In this document: positions 24,575 to 34,436 of the stretch, one piece after another
How positions within the stretch are numbered: the first letter of the stretch is position 1
How the letters are laid out: each line of letters begins with the position of its first letter
NCBI GenBank assembly: GCA_029242795.1
Contig: JAQWTH010000021.1
Coordinates: 1-35,651 of the forward strand
Direction: 5' to 3'
DNA length: 35,651 nt
Source: Candidatus Pelagibacterales bacterium
Lineage (GTDB): Bacteria > Pseudomonadota > Alphaproteobacteria > Pelagibacterales > AG-422-B15
Translations under genes and position numbers: made by a program
Notes under the pieces: generated by a model
The model's database searches: none
Seen by the model: only the letters and a program-made list of their open reading frames with translations
What the model was told of the DNA's origin: nothing

Positions 24575-26113
24575 ATGGTAAGTGCGAATAAAATTGAAAT
24601 ATTAAGAATAGCTGAAACAGTGGCACAAGAAAAAATGATCGACAAAGAGATTGTTTTAGCTGCATTAGAAGAAGCTATTGTTAAAGCTGCAAAGACTAGC
24701 TATGGGGAAGAAAATGAAGTAATTGCAGAAATAAATCCTGAAAATGGTGAAATCCTTATATCCAGAAAATTATTAGTAGTAAAAGAAGTTAAAAATAAAT
24801 TCCTTGAAATAGATTTAAAATCTGCAAAAAAAATAAATGCTGCTGCAGAAATAGATGATGAACTGTTAGATCCTTTGCCCCCATTAGACTTTGGAAGAGT
24901 TGCTGCACAATCAGCTAAACAAGTTATTACTTCAAAAGTTAGAGAAGCTGAAAGAGAACGTCAATATAGTGAATATAAAGATAGAATTGGAGAAGTAGTT
25001 AACGGAATAGTTAAAAGGTCTGAGTTTGGTAATATAATTTTAGACTTAGGTAAAGCTGAAGGTGTTATTAGAAAAGATCAGACTATCCCAAGAGAAAATC
25101 TTAGAAATGGAGATAGGGTAAAAGCTTATATATATGATGTAAGATCTGAGATTAAAGGACCTCAAATATTTTTATCAAGGTCACACCCACAGTTTATGGC
25201 AAAGTTATTTACTCAAGAAGTGCCAGAAATTTATGATGGAATAATAAATATTAAAAGTGTTGCAAGAGATGCTGGGAGCCGTGCAAAAATTGCAGTTTAT
25301 ACTGAAGATGGGGCAATAGATCCTGTTGGCGCTTGTGTTGGAATGAGAGGAAGTAGAGTTCAAGCTGTTGTAAATGAATTACAAGGTGAAAAAATTGATA
25401 TCATAAAATGGTCACCAGATATTGCTAATCTTGCAATATCCTCTCTTTCACCAGCTGAAGTTCTAAAAGTGGTAATGGATGAAGATCAAAATAAAATAGA
25501 AGTCGTTGTTTCAGAAGCTCATTTAAGCTTAGCGATAGGCAGAAGAGGTCAGAATGTTAAGCTTGCTACCGAATTAACTGGTTGGGAAATTGATATTCTT
25601 ACAGAAGACGAAGACTCAGCAAAAAGACAGCAGGATTTTAATGAAAAAACAAAAAATTTCGTTGATCTTTTAGATGTTGATGAAACATTATCACAACTTT
25701 TAGTTAGCGAAGGTTTCAGTTCTGTAGAGGAAATAGTAGAAGCGGATAAAGATGAATTAATGTCAATTGAAGGATTTGATGAAGATATAGTTTCAGAATT
25801 AATTGAAAGATCAGAAAAATCTATTGAAAGAGTTGAAAAAGAAAATATTGAAACCTTAAAAAATTTAAATGTAGATGAATCTCTTATGAATTTTGACTTC
25901 TTAAGTAAATCAATGCTTGTAAAGCTTGCACAAAATGAAATTAAAAATCTTGACGATTTTGCAGGTCTTACGACTGATGATCTTTTGGGTTATTATGAGG
26001 ATAGGCATGATAAGAATTCAAAAGTTCAAGGTATTCTCGAAGAGTTTAATCTTACTAAAGATGAGGGTGATCAATTAATCTTAGAAGCTAGAAAAATATG
26101 GCTTGATAAATAA
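24575..26113 (+). CDS. nusA: Transcription termination/antitermination factor NusA
   Basis: RNA polymerase-binding factor that promotes pausing and intrinsic termination and takes part in antitermination. The protein has 512 residues. The N-terminal polymerase-binding domain covers about 1-125, S1 about 133-200 (IGEVVNGIVKRSEFGNIILDLG), KH1 and KH2 about 205-345 (DPVGACVGMRGSRVQAVVNEL; LAIGRRGQNVKLA), and two C-terminal acidic helix-hairpin-helix repeats about 365-505 (the alphaproteobacterial/E. coli form). AAAAGG at 24562-24567, seven bases before the ATG, is one of the few clear ribosome-binding sites here. rimP is missing upstream and ylxR downstream. Confidence 0.97.
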   Translation: MVSANKIEILRIAETVAQEKMIDKEIVLAALEEAIVKAAKTSYGEENEVIAEINPENGEILISRKLLVVKEVKNKFLEIDLKSAKKINAAAEIDDELLDPLPPLDFGRVAAQSAKQVITSKVREAERERQYSEYKDRIGEVVNGIVKRSEFGNIILDLGKAEGVIRKDQTIPRENLRNGDRVKAYIYDVRSEIKGPQIFLSRSHPQFMAKLFTQEVPEIYDGIINIKSVARDAGSRAKIAVYTEDGAIDPVGACVGMRGSRVQAVVNELQGEKIDIIKWSPDIANLAISSLSPAEVLKVVMDEDQNKIEVVVSEAHLSLAIGRRGQNVKLATELTGWEIDILTEDEDSAKRQQDFNEKTKNFVDLLDVDETLSQLLVSEGFSSVEEIVEADKDELMSIEGFDEDIVSELIERSEKSIERVEKENIETLKNLNVDESLMNFDFLSKSMLVKLAQNEIKNLDDFAGLTTDDLLGYYEDRHDKNSKVQGILEEFNLTKDEGDQLILEARKIWLDK

Positions 26114-26128
26114 AAGAGTTGTTTAAAA

Positions 26129-28537
26129 ATGTCGGACGCAAAAGATACCAAAAAGAAAAAAACTTTAAGTTTAAAACTTGGAGCTAAACCATCAATTTCT
26201 CAATCCAACTCTTTTGAGGCCGGTAAGACCGTAGTTGTTGCAAAAAAGAGAGTTAGAAAATCAGCTAATACAGATAAACAAGTAAGTACTTCACCTAAGA
26301 CTACATCAAATAGCAACATAAAAAATATTGAGGTAGAACCACAGGCTTCAAAAGAAGAATCCAAAAAGTCTAGAACAGTCTTAAAACCTTTATCAAAAGA
26401 CCAACAAAAAGCATTACTTAAAGCTAGGACTGAAAAGGAACAAAATGATGCAATTAATAAAATACGAGGAACAGTAAAAGATGCTCAAGAAAAAAATGTC
26501 GATGAAGAAATTAAAAATAGTTCTTCAGAAAAAAATAAAGATGAGCAAATAGATCAAAAAGAGTCATTTCCTAAAAAAAGTAGCAATTTTAAGAAAAATG
26601 AACCCGAAGAAGAAAAAAAATCCCCACCACAATCATTTGGTAGAAAAAAGTTTAGAGAGAGAAAAGTTACAATAGTTACAGCCCTATCTGGGGCAGATGA
26701 AAGAACAAGAAGTTTGGCAGCTTATAAAAGAGCAAAACAAAAACTCAAAAAAAATACAGATAAAGTAGAGCCGCAAGCTAAAATAATTAGAGAAGTTAAT
26801 ATCCCTGAGCACATTACAGTAAAAGAGCTTGCAAATAGAATGAGTGAAAAATCGGGCGACGTGATTAAATCACTTATGAAAATGGGAATGATGGCGACTA
26901 TAAACGAAAGTTTAGATGCTGATACAGCCGAGTTACTAGTAACAGAGTTTGGTCATAAGTTTGTTCGTGAAAATATTGAAGATGTTGAAAAAGATCTTAT
27001 CGCTAGTGATCAACAGGCAGTGAAAGATAAAATTAGACCTCCTATTGTTACTATTATGGGGCATGTCGATCATGGAAAAACTTCACTACTAGACTATATT
27101 CGAAAGTCAAATGTAGTTTCAGGCGAAAGCGGTGGAATTACACAACATATAGGTGCTTATCAGGTTAATCACGATGATAAAAAAATTACATTCATTGATA
27201 CGCCAGGTCACGCAGCGTTTACGGAAATGCGTGCTAGAGGAGCAAATGTAACTGATATCGTTATTTTAATAGTCGCCGCAGATGATGGTGTAATGCCACA
27301 AACAAAAGAAGCTATTTCACATGCTAAATCTGCAAATGTTCCAATTATTGTTGCAATTAATAAATGTGACAAACCTGAGTCAAATCCGCAAAAGATAAAG
27401 GAACAATTGCTTTCTGAAGAAATTATAGTTGAAGAACTGTCAGGAGATATTCAGTGTATAGAGGTATCTGCTGAAAGTGGACAGAATATAGATAAATTAT
27501 TAGAGTCTATTTTACTTCAAGCTGAGCTTTCCGAGTTAAAAGCAAATGAAACTACTCATGCTGAGGGAATTGTAATAGAAGCGAATGTTGATAAAGGAAG
27601 GGGACCAATTTGTAATATTGTATTAACAAATGGCCTTCTAAAAGTTGGACATAATGCTGTTGCTGGAAGTGAAATGGGCAAGGTTAGAGCAATTTTAAAT
27701 GATAAGGGAGATCAGATTAAAGAAGCCTTTCCTTCAATGCCAGTACAAGTTTTGGGCTTGGGAAGTGTACCTGAAGCTGGCGATGGATTTATTGTTGTTG
27801 ATAATGAAGATAAGGCAAGAGAATTATGTGAATTAAGAAGTCAGATACAAAAAAATAAATCTCAAAATAAGAAAGTTAAGTTTGTTGAAAATGATTTTGC
27901 TTTTGGAGATACTTCTAGCTCTAAAGAGCTAGTAGAAGTCGTTCTGAAATCTGATACAAGAGGATCAACTGAAGCAATAGTTTCTCAGCTTGAAGAAATT
28001 GTAAGTGAGAAAGTTTTGATTAAGGTAATTCACTCGGGTGTTGGTCTAATAAATGAAAGTGATGTTTCTCTCGCTATGGCTTCAGATGCGCTACTTATAG
28101 CTTTTAATACTTCAGCCACTAAAGAAGCTAAGGAGAAAGCAAGGTCGAATAAATTGAGTGTTTCAAGTTTCCAAATTATTTATGAATTAATTGAATATGT
28201 TTCGGATTTTGCCACAGGAAAATTAAAGCCTAAGTTTGAAGAAAATTATCTTGGAAGAGCAGAAATTTTAAAAGTATTTAAGGTTTCAAAAATAGGTTCA
28301 ATTGCAGGATGTATTGTATCAGATGGAGTAGTTGACAAAAAAGCAAAAGCAAAAGTTATAAGAAATAACGAAACAATTTACAGTGGTGATATTTCAAGTC
28401 TAATGAGAGAAAAGAATGAAGCAAATGAAGTCAAAGCGGGTACTGAATGTGGAATTGGTATCTTAGATTATCAAGACTACAAAGAGGGTGACATTATTGA
28501 AATTTTTAATGTAAGTGAAGTTTCTCAGACACTGTGA
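26129..28537 (+). CDS. infB: Translation initiation factor IF-2
   Basis: GTPase that brings fMet-tRNA to the ribosome. The protein has 802 residues. The N-terminal 220 or so are Lys/Glu/Ser-rich and variable, starting with the alphaproteobacterial TLSLKLGAK and TVVVAKKR patch. The IF2-N helical domain is about 222-275 (IPEHITVKELANRM). The G domain has G1 GHVDHGKT (311-318), G3 DTPGH and G4 NKCD. Domains II-IV follow to the C-terminus with KSDTRGSTEAIV and GTECGIG. It starts 15 bases after nusA and its TGA overlaps the rbfA GTG. ylxR, often between nusA and infB, is absent. Confidence 0.98.
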   Translation: MSDAKDTKKKKTLSLKLGAKPSISQSNSFEAGKTVVVAKKRVRKSANTDKQVSTSPKTTSNSNIKNIEVEPQASKEESKKSRTVLKPLSKDQQKALLKARTEKEQNDAINKIRGTVKDAQEKNVDEEIKNSSSEKNKDEQIDQKESFPKKSSNFKKNEPEEEKKSPPQSFGRKKFRERKVTIVTALSGADERTRSLAAYKRAKQKLKKNTDKVEPQAKIIREVNIPEHITVKELANRMSEKSGDVIKSLMKMGMMATINESLDADTAELLVTEFGHKFVRENIEDVEKDLIASDQQAVKDKIRPPIVTIMGHVDHGKTSLLDYIRKSNVVSGESGGITQHIGAYQVNHDDKKITFIDTPGHAAFTEMRARGANVTDIVILIVAADDGVMPQTKEAISHAKSANVPIIVAINKCDKPESNPQKIKEQLLSEEIIVEELSGDIQCIEVSAESGQNIDKLLESILLQAELSELKANETTHAEGIVIEANVDKGRGPICNIVLTNGLLKVGHNAVAGSEMGKVRAILNDKGDQIKEAFPSMPVQVLGLGSVPEAGDGFIVVDNEDKARELCELRSQIQKNKSQNKKVKFVENDFAFGDTSSSKELVEVVLKSDTRGSTEAIVSQLEEIVSEKVLIKVIHSGVGLINESDVSLAMASDALLIAFNTSATKEAKEKARSNKLSVSSFQIIYELIEYVSDFATGKLKPKFEENYLGRAEILKVFKVSKIGSIAGCIVSDGVVDKKAKAKVIRNNETIYSGDISSLMREKNEANEVKAGTECGIGILDYQDYKEGDIIEIFNVSEVSQTL

Positions 28538-28920
28538 TACTAAAAAGGCAAAAAAACAAATCCAATAGATCTCTTAAGGTTATTGAAGTAATAAAGAAAT
28601 CAATTAGTCAGATTTTACTAAAAAATGACTTACCTCTAAACCCTAACTTTCGCTTCCCTCTAAGTGTTGTGTCTGTTGATTTAAGTAGTGATCTCCGTAC
28701 TGCATATGTTTATATTTCAACTCATGAAACTATTGATGATGAAGAAATAATTAAAAGACTGGACTCATGCAAAAAATATATATCGGTTGAGATGAACTTA
28801 TTGGTTGATTTGAAGTTTATGCCTAAATTAATTTTTAGAAATGATAAACAGATATTAAGTCATAAAAAAATAAATGAGCTTCTTAATTCTAAGAAAGTTC
28901 AAGAAGATTTAAAGAAATAA
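28534..28920 (+). CDS. rbfA: Ribosome-binding factor A
   Basis: 30S maturation factor that acts near the 5' end of 16S rRNA. The protein has 128 residues from a GTG that overlaps the infB TGA (GTGA). It is a single KH-type domain: the N-terminal helix RSLKVIEVIKKSISQILL, then PLSVVSVDLSSDLRTAYVYIST and FMPKLIFRND near residues 97-107. It is more divergent and Lys-rich than its neighbours but collinear with the family, and it lies at the expected place between infB and truB. truB follows after three bases. Confidence 0.93.
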   Translation: MILKRQKNKSNRSLKVIEVIKKSISQILLKNDLPLNPNFRFPLSVVSVDLSSDLRTAYVYISTHETIDDEEIIKRLDSCKKYISVEMNLLVDLKFMPKLIFRNDKQILSHKKINELLNSKKVQEDLKK

Positions 28921-28923
28921 TAA

Positions 28924-29838
28924 GTGAGTTTAGGTTCTTTATCTAATGGTTGGATATTTATAGATAAGCCAAAAGGAATAACATCTTTTGATGTCATAAG
29001 AAAAGTTAGAAGATTTACTAAAATAAAAAAAATTGGACACTCTGGAACTCTTGATCCATTTGCAACAGGTGTTCTCGCCCTGGCTTTTGGTGAAGCAACA
29101 AAAAGTATCCAATTTTTATCTTCTATTAAAGAGTATGATTTTGAGGTTACATTTGGAGAGACAAGAGATACAGATGATGTTACCGGAAATGTTATTGAGA
29201 GTAACGATATGTATCCTTCACTAGAATCTATTAATAGTTGTATAATGACGTTTATTGGAACAATTGATCAAGTTCCACCTAATTATTCGGCTGTGAAAGT
29301 AGAGGGTCAAAGAGCATATAAGCTTGCTAGAAAAGGGAAAACTTTTGATTTAGGGTCAAAAAAAGTTGAAATATATAAATTTCAATGCTTAGCAAAAACT
29401 GCTGCTAACATATTCTCATTAAGAGTAAAATGTTCATCAGGGACATACATTAGGTCTTTAGCGAGAGATATCGCTGAAAAATTGGGTTGTTTTGCTCATG
29501 TCTCCAGTCTGAGAAGAACGGGTATAGGAAAAATTAATGAAAAAAATTTAATTTCACTAGATAAATTCGAAGAATTAGTACATATTGGCGATCATTTTGA
29601 CTATGTGCATACTATTCAAGATGTACTGGACGACATCCCAGCAGTACTTCTAAGCTATGAAAATGCGTGTAAATTTCAAAATGGTGTAAAATTGGACTTT
29701 GATATTAAATCCTTAGGCACGAAGAATGTTTTATTTATATCAGAAAATGGTCCATTGGGTGTTGGTAAAATTAATAATAATAAAATAAATCCAATAAGGG
29801 TTTTTAATATAGTAGGAAAAAGAGATGTCGATAAATAA
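28924..29838 (+). CDS. truB: tRNA pseudouridine-55 synthase
   Basis: Converts U55 to pseudouridine in the T-loop of tRNAs. The protein has 304 residues from a GTG start three bases after rbf[16 protein letters not shown] (10-24) and the catalytic [14 protein letters not shown] with Asp44 are diagnostic. [19 protein letters not shown] and [14 protein letters not shown] complete the TruB core. The C-terminal 60 or so residues are less conserved. Its last 14 bases contain the rpsO ATG, so the leader of S15 mRNA, often a site of S15 autoregulation, would lie inside truB. Confidence 0.96.
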   Translation: MSLGSLSNGWIFIDKPKGITSFDVIRKVRRFTKIKKIGHSGTLDPFATGVLALAFGEATKSIQFLSSIKEYDFEVTFGETRDTDDVTGNVIESNDMYPSLESINSCIMTFIGTIDQVPPNYSAVKVEGQRAYKLARKGKTFDLGSKKVEIYKFQCLAKTAANIFSLRVKCSSGTYIRSLARDIAEKLGCFAHVSSLRRTGIGKINEKNLISLDKFEELVHIGDHFDYVHTIQDVLDDIPAVLLSYENACKFQNGVKLDFDIKSLGTKNVLFISENGPLGVGKINNNKINPIRVFNIVGKRDVDK

Positions 29839-30094
29839 AGAAAAAAAAATAGAACTTATAAACGAATATTCTAGGTCAGGCAGTGACACTGGCTCACCAG
29901 AAGTACAAATAGCTATTCTTTCTGAAAGAATTTCTAGTCTAACCAATCATTTTCAAACACATAAAAAAGATAATCATTCTAGAACAGGATTAATGAGACT
30001 TATTAATCAAAGAAGAAGTCTTTTAGCTTATTTGAAAAAAACTAATAAAGACTCGTATGATTCAATCATACAAAAATTAGGCATCCGAAAATAA
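29825..30094 (+). CDS. rpsO: 30S ribosomal protein S15
   Basis: Primary 16S rRNA-binding protein of the small-subunit platform. The protein has 89 residues, the standard length. [34 protein letters not shown], and [10 protein letters not shown] are the classic S15 signature. The start ATG lies 14 bases inside truB. pnp follows after a 29-base gap, the conserved rpsO-pnp pair. Confidence 0.98.
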   Translation: MSINKEKKIELINEYSRSGSDTGSPEVQIAILSERISSLTNHFQTHKKDNHSRTGLMRLINQRRSLLAYLKKTNKDSYDSIIQKLGIRK

Positions 30095-30123
30095 ATCAAA
30101 AATAAATTACAGAGAAGGTATAT

Positions 30124-32193
30124 ATGAACGAGGTAATCTCAAGAGAAATAAAGTGGGGCGATCAAGTATTATCAATTGAAACTGGAAAGGTCGCAAAGCA
30201 AGCTACAGCTTCAACAATTGTTAGATATGGTGAAACAGTCGTAATGGCGAATGTTACTGCCGCTAAACAGGCAAAGCCAGATTTAGATTTTTTTCCACTT
30301 ACAGTAAATTATCAAGAAAAATTTTATGCAGCAGGAAAAATTCCTGGTGGCTTTTTTAAGCGAGAGGGAAGACCAACAGAATTTGAAACTTTAACTTCGA
30401 GACTAATTGATAGACCTATAAGGCCTCTTTTTCCCGAAGGATTCAAAAATGAAACTCAAGTTATTCTTACAGTTCTCTCTCATGACGGCGAAACTAATCC
30501 AGATATTGTCGCAATGATCGCTGCTTCTAGCGCTCTCACTTTATCAGGAATTCCTTTTATGGGGCCAATCGCAGGATGTAGAGTTGGATATGACGGAAAA
30601 GATTTTTCTTTAAATCCAAAAATTAATGAAGACTCAGATCTTGATTTGGTTGTTGCTGGAACAAGTAACGCTGTTTTAATGGTTGAGTCTGAAGCAAATG
30701 AGCTTTCAGAAGAAATAATGCTTAATGCTGTCAGCTATGGCCACGAAGAATCAAAAAAAGTTATAGATTTAATAATAAATCTTGCAGAAGAATGTGCAAA
30801 TGATCCATGGAAATTTGAGTATCACGCAAATGAGACTTTGTTAGAAGCTATTAATTCAAATTTTAAAGATGATATTAAAAACGCTTATTCTATTGTTGAT
30901 AAGATGGACAGGCAATCTGCTTTATCTGAAATCAAAGACAAGCTTTTAGAGCAATATTCTGAGGATGAGAATACTAGTTCTGCTGAAGCCCTTTCTTATT
31001 TTAAAAAAGTTGAAAAAGATATTGTAAGATCTCAAATACTTAGTGATAAGAAAAGAATTGATGGAAGAAATTTAGATGAAGTTAGAAATATTTCATCCGA
31101 AGTTTCTTGGCTTCCAAGAACTCATGGTTCCGCTCTTTTTACTCGTGGTGAGACTCAAGCAATAGTAGTAACCACTCTTGGATTTGGAGTTGACGAGCAA
31201 AGAATTGAGGCATTACAAGGCTCTTATAAAGAGAACTTTATGCTTCATTATAATTTTCCTCCATACTCAGTTGGAGAAGTTGGAAGAATTGGAGCAACAG
31301 GAAGAAGAGAAATCGGACATGGTAAACTTGCCTGGAGAGCCTTAAAAGCCGTGTTACCAAGTAAAGAAGACTTCGATTATACTATTAGATTAGTTTCAGA
31401 TATTACAGAGTCAAATGGGTCATCATCTATGGCAACTGTTTGTGGTTCTTCACTCGCATTAATGGATGCTGGAGTTCCTATAAAAAATTCCGTTTCTGGT
31501 ATTGCAATGGGTTTAATTAAAGAAGGTGATAGTTTTGCAGTTTTATCCGATATATTAGGTGACGAAGATCATCTGGGTGATATGGATTTTAAAGTTGCTG
31601 GAACTAAAGATGGAATCACTTCTCTGCAAATGGATATAAAGATTACTGGAATAACAACTGCAATTATGGATCAGGCTCTTAGCCAAGCAAAAGGTGGGAG
31701 ACTTCATATATTGGATGAAATGAATAAAGCGATTGACTCTCCTAGAACTGAACTAGGTCCATATACTCCAAGAGTTGAAATGATTAAAGTGAAGAGAGAT
31801 AACATCGGTGAGATAATCGGAAAGGGTGGCGCTACTATTAAAGACATTATTGAACAATCAGGTGCAAGTGTTGATATTAGTGACAATGGAACAGTAAAAA
31901 TTGCTGGAACAAGTAAGGAGTCGATACAAAAAGCCATCGATCTTATTAATTCTATAATTGAGGAGCCTGAAGTTGGACAGGTATATGAAGGTAAAGTAGT
32001 TAAAATTATGGAATTTGGGGCTTTTGTTAATTTCTTTGGTAAAAAAGATGGATTAGTGCACATATCACAATTATCTGATGAAAGAGTTGAAAAAGTTACT
32101 GACGTGATTAACGAAGGTGATACAGTTAAAGTGAAAGTTATTGGTTTTGATAAAGGCAAAGTTAAGCTTTCCATAAAGGATGTTGACGCTTAA
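30124..32193 (+). CDS. pnp: Polynucleotide phosphorylase
   Basis: Trimeric phosphorolytic 3'-5' exoribonuclease of the degradosome. The protein has 689 residues, near the usual 700. Two RNase PH-like domains (about 1-230 and 310-545) flank a helical linker. The second carries [35 protein letters not shown] and the metal-binding [18 protein letters not shown] domain (about 553-612, [12 protein letters not shown]) and an S1 domain (about 620-687, [15 protein letters not shown]) end the protein. GAGAAGG before the ATG is a good ribosome-binding site. PNPase often autoregulates through its own leader; the 29-base gap leaves little room, so any site would extend into rpsO. Confidence 0.98.
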   Translation: MNEVISREIKWGDQVLSIETGKVAKQATASTIVRYGETVVMANVTAAKQAKPDLDFFPLTVNYQEKFYAAGKIPGGFFKREGRPTEFETLTSRLIDRPIRPLFPEGFKNETQVILTVLSHDGETNPDIVAMIAASSALTLSGIPFMGPIAGCRVGYDGKDFSLNPKINEDSDLDLVVAGTSNAVLMVESEANELSEEIMLNAVSYGHEESKKVIDLIINLAEECANDPWKFEYHANETLLEAINSNFKDDIKNAYSIVDKMDRQSALSEIKDKLLEQYSEDENTSSAEALSYFKKVEKDIVRSQILSDKKRIDGRNLDEVRNISSEVSWLPRTHGSALFTRGETQAIVVTTLGFGVDEQRIEALQGSYKENFMLHYNFPPYSVGEVGRIGATGRREIGHGKLAWRALKAVLPSKEDFDYTIRLVSDITESNGSSSMATVCGSSLALMDAGVPIKNSVSGIAMGLIKEGDSFAVLSDILGDEDHLGDMDFKVAGTKDGITSLQMDIKITGITTAIMDQALSQAKGGRLHILDEMNKAIDSPRTELGPYTPRVEMIKVKRDNIGEIIGKGGATIKDIIEQSGASVDISDNGTVKIAGTSKESIQKAIDLINSIIEEPEVGQVYEGKVVKIMEFGAFVNFFGKKDGLVHISQLSDERVEKVTDVINEGDTVKVKVIGFDKGKVKLSIKDVDA

Positions 32194-32207
32194 CTAATAA
32201 TTCTTAA

Positions 32208-33659
32208 ATGGCAAATATAGACTTCCAAGAAGATAAACTGCACGAAGAATGTGGTGTCTTTGGAATCTTTGGAAGTCCTGATGCGGCTACATTAACTACT
32301 CTAGGTTTACATGCGCTTCAACATCGTGGTCAAGAAGGTGCTGGAATTGTAACATTTGATGGTGAGTCTTTTCATGGAACAAGACGCCCAGGATTAGTCT
32401 CTGATTTTTTTACGCGTGAAAATGTTATAAAAAAACTTATCGGTAGTAATGCTATAGGTCACGTTAGATATTCTACTACTGGTGATTCAATTGTAAAAAA
32501 TATACAACCTTTTTATGCTGATCTTTCATCAGGAGGTTTTGCATGTGCGCATAATGGAAACCTTACAAATGCGTCAATGCTCAGACAAAATTTAGTCAAT
32601 GATGGAGCGATATTTCAATCTACTTCTGACACAGAAACGATATTACAATTAGTAGCAAGGTCAAAGCGTGAATATATAACTGATAAATTAATTGATGCAT
32701 TATTTCAAATTCAAGGTGCTTACGCTTTGGTAATTTTAACAAATAAAAAACTTATAGGTGTTAGAGATCCGTATGGAATAAGGCCATTAGTATTGGGAGA
32801 TTTAAAAGGCGCTCCTGTACTTGCCTCTGAAACATGTGCATTAGATATTATCGGAGCAAAGTATGTTAGAGATGTTGAGAATGGAGAGATTATTGTTATT
32901 ACAGAAAATAAAATTGAGAGCATTAAGCCATTTCCAAATCTCAATGAGCGTCCATGCATTTTTGAAAGAATATATTTTTCTAGACCTGATAGCATTATTG
33001 ATGGTCGATCAGTTTATTCATACCGAAAAAATTTAGGCTCCGAACTTGCAAAAGAGTATAAAATTGATGCCGACGTTGTTGTACCAATTCCAGACTCTGG
33101 TGTTCCAGCGGCATTAGGATTTTCTCAAGCATCGGGTATACCATTTGAATTAGGTCTAATCAGAAACCATTATGTTGGAAGAACTTTTATTGAGCCAACC
33201 CAAAGTATTCGCCAGTTTGGAGTGAAATTGAAGCATAGTGTTAATGTCTCATATATTAAAAATAAGAAAGTAATCTTGATTGACGATTCTATAGTTAGAG
33301 GAACGACAGCAAAAAAAATAGTGAAGATGGTTTATGATGCTGGAGCAAAAGAGGTTCATCTTGGAGTCTCTTGTCCACCAATTACACACCCTGATTTTTA
33401 TGGAATTGATACTCCTAACTATGATGAATTAATTGCTTCAAATAAAAATATAGATGAAATGTCATCAATTATTGGAACAAAGTCCTTATTTTATCTAAGT
33501 TTGGATGGAACTTATCGAGCAATGGGATGTGAAGAAAGAGATAGTTCATCTCCTCAATTCACAGATCACTGTTTTACAGGCGAGTATCCAACACCACTAA
33601 TCGATATGGAACAAGGCAATGTTTCTAAACAATATTCTCTTTTAACTGAGAAGAGTTAA
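32208..33659 (+). CDS. purF: Amidophosphoribosyltransferase
   Basis: First committed step of purine synthesis: PRPP plus glutamine to phosphoribosylamine. The protein has 483 residues. Residues 1-14 look like the short propeptide, with Cys15 in HEECGVFGIFG as the N-terminal nucleophile after cleavage. The glutaminase domain extends to about 230, and the phosphoribosyltransferase domain holds the PRPP loop VILIDDSIVRGTT. The C-terminal PQFTDHCFTGEYPTPL follows the non-Fe-S alphaproteobacterial form, and the CxxC pair of the Bacillus enzyme is absent. It is 14 bases after pnp and ends in a TTAA shared with the fabI stop. Confidence 0.97.
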   Translation: MANIDFQEDKLHEECGVFGIFGSPDAATLTTLGLHALQHRGQEGAGIVTFDGESFHGTRRPGLVSDFFTRENVIKKLIGSNAIGHVRYSTTGDSIVKNIQPFYADLSSGGFACAHNGNLTNASMLRQNLVNDGAIFQSTSDTETILQLVARSKREYITDKLIDALFQIQGAYALVILTNKKLIGVRDPYGIRPLVLGDLKGAPVLASETCALDIIGAKYVRDVENGEIIVITENKIESIKPFPNLNERPCIFERIYFSRPDSIIDGRSVYSYRKNLGSELAKEYKIDADVVVPIPDSGVPAALGFSQASGIPFELGLIRNHYVGRTFIEPTQSIRQFGVKLKHSVNVSYIKNKKVILIDDSIVRGTTAKKIVKMVYDAGAKEVHLGVSCPPITHPDFYGIDTPNYDELIASNKNIDEMSSIIGTKSLFYLSLDGTYRAMGCEERDSSSPQFTDHCFTGEYPTPLIDMEQGNVSKQYSLLTEKS

Positions 33660-33660
33660 A
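33641..33660. terminator. Weak bidirectional hairpin at the purF/fabI stops
   Basis: TTTAACT (33641-33647) and AGTTAAA (33654-33660) form a perfect 7-pair stem with a six-base loop spanning both convergent stop codons. It is mostly A-T pairs, and only three T residues follow on plus, so termination strength is doubtful. Confidence 0.35.
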
Positions 33661-34435
33661 TTTCACTAGGTACGCCTACTTTATTGTAACCACAATCAAC
33701 ATAATGAGTCTCTCCAGTTACCCCTGATGATAAATCACTAAGTAAATACAAACCAGAGTTTCCTATCTCGTCCAAGGTAATGTTTCTTTTCATAAGTGAG
33801 TTTTTTTCTGACCATTTCATCATATCTTTGCCTCCGGAGATGCCAGCCATAGCAAGTGTTTTCATTACACCAGCAGATAATGAATTAACTCTTATTCCAT
33901 ATTCACCCAAATCGGCAGCTAAGTATCGAACACTAGACTCCAGTGCGGCTTTTGCTACTCCCATTACATTGTAATTGGGTACAGCTCTTTGAGATCCATC
34001 ATAAGTTAGAGTAACCATTGATCCACCATTAGTCATTAGTGGATATGCCTCTCTTGCTATTTCTGTGAAAGAAAAGCAAGAAATCAGCATTGTATTAGAA
34101 AAATTTTCTCTGGTTGAATTGATATATTTCCCTTTTAATTCATTTTTATCTGAGAATGCAATTGAATGAAGCACAAAGTCAATAGAATGCCATTTATCTT
34201 TGATCTGGGAAAAGGTATTTTTAATTGAGTCACTATTTAAAACATCACATTCAAGAAAAAAATTATTATTTATTGACTCAGCTAAGGGCTGTATCCGCCT
34301 TAGGAGAGTTTCTCCCTGATAGGTAAAACATAAATCTGCCCCTTGCTCTGATAGTTTTTTTGCAATACCCCAAGCAATCGAATGATCATTTGCTACACCC
34401 ATGACAATACCTCTTTTGCCTTCTAATAATCCCAT
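33656..34435 (-). CDS. fabI: Enoyl-ACP reductase FabI
   Basis: NADH-dependent reductase that completes each fatty-acid elongation cycle. The protein has 259 residues, the family norm. The N-terminal cofactor segment is GIVMGVANDHSIAWGIAKKL and Tyr145, Tyr155 and Lys162 (in YNVMGVAKAAL) match the E. coli catalytic Tyr146/Tyr156/Lys163 set. RVNSLSAGVMKTLA and THYVDCGY follow. The ATG is one base after the fabB stop (TGATATG), so it is the second gene of a fabB-fabI unit; fabA is expected upstream, beyond the right edge. Confidence 0.97.
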   Translation of the reverse strand: MGLLEGKRGIVMGVANDHSIAWGIAKKLSEQGADLCFTYQGETLLRRIQPLAESINNNFFLECDVLNSDSIKNTFSQIKDKWHSIDFVLHSIAFSDKNELKGKYINSTRENFSNTMLISCFSFTEIAREAYPLMTNGGSMVTLTYDGSQRAVPNYNVMGVAKAALESSVRYLAADLGEYGIRVNSLSAGVMKTLAMAGISGGKDMMKWSEKNSLMKRNITLDEIGNSGLYLLSDLSSGVTGETHYVDCGYNKVGVPSEI

Positions 34436-34436
34436 A

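Noticed and set aside
24505-24591. A 28-codon ORF running through the nusA leader hairpin
   Set aside because: Its ATG overlaps the region just after the -10 box and precedes the predicted transcript start. It has no ribosome-binding site and no recognisable sequence. It could matter only on readthrough transcripts from trmB.
31704-32174. A 156-codon minus-strand ORF inside pnp
   Set aside because: It mirrors the conserved KH and S1 coding region of pnp and has no recognisable domain of its own.
33200-33640. Fe-S cluster in PurF
   Set aside because: Two cysteines in the C-terminal part looked suggestive, but the CxxC ligands of the Bacillus-type enzyme are missing and the sequence follows the non-cluster alphaproteobacterial form.
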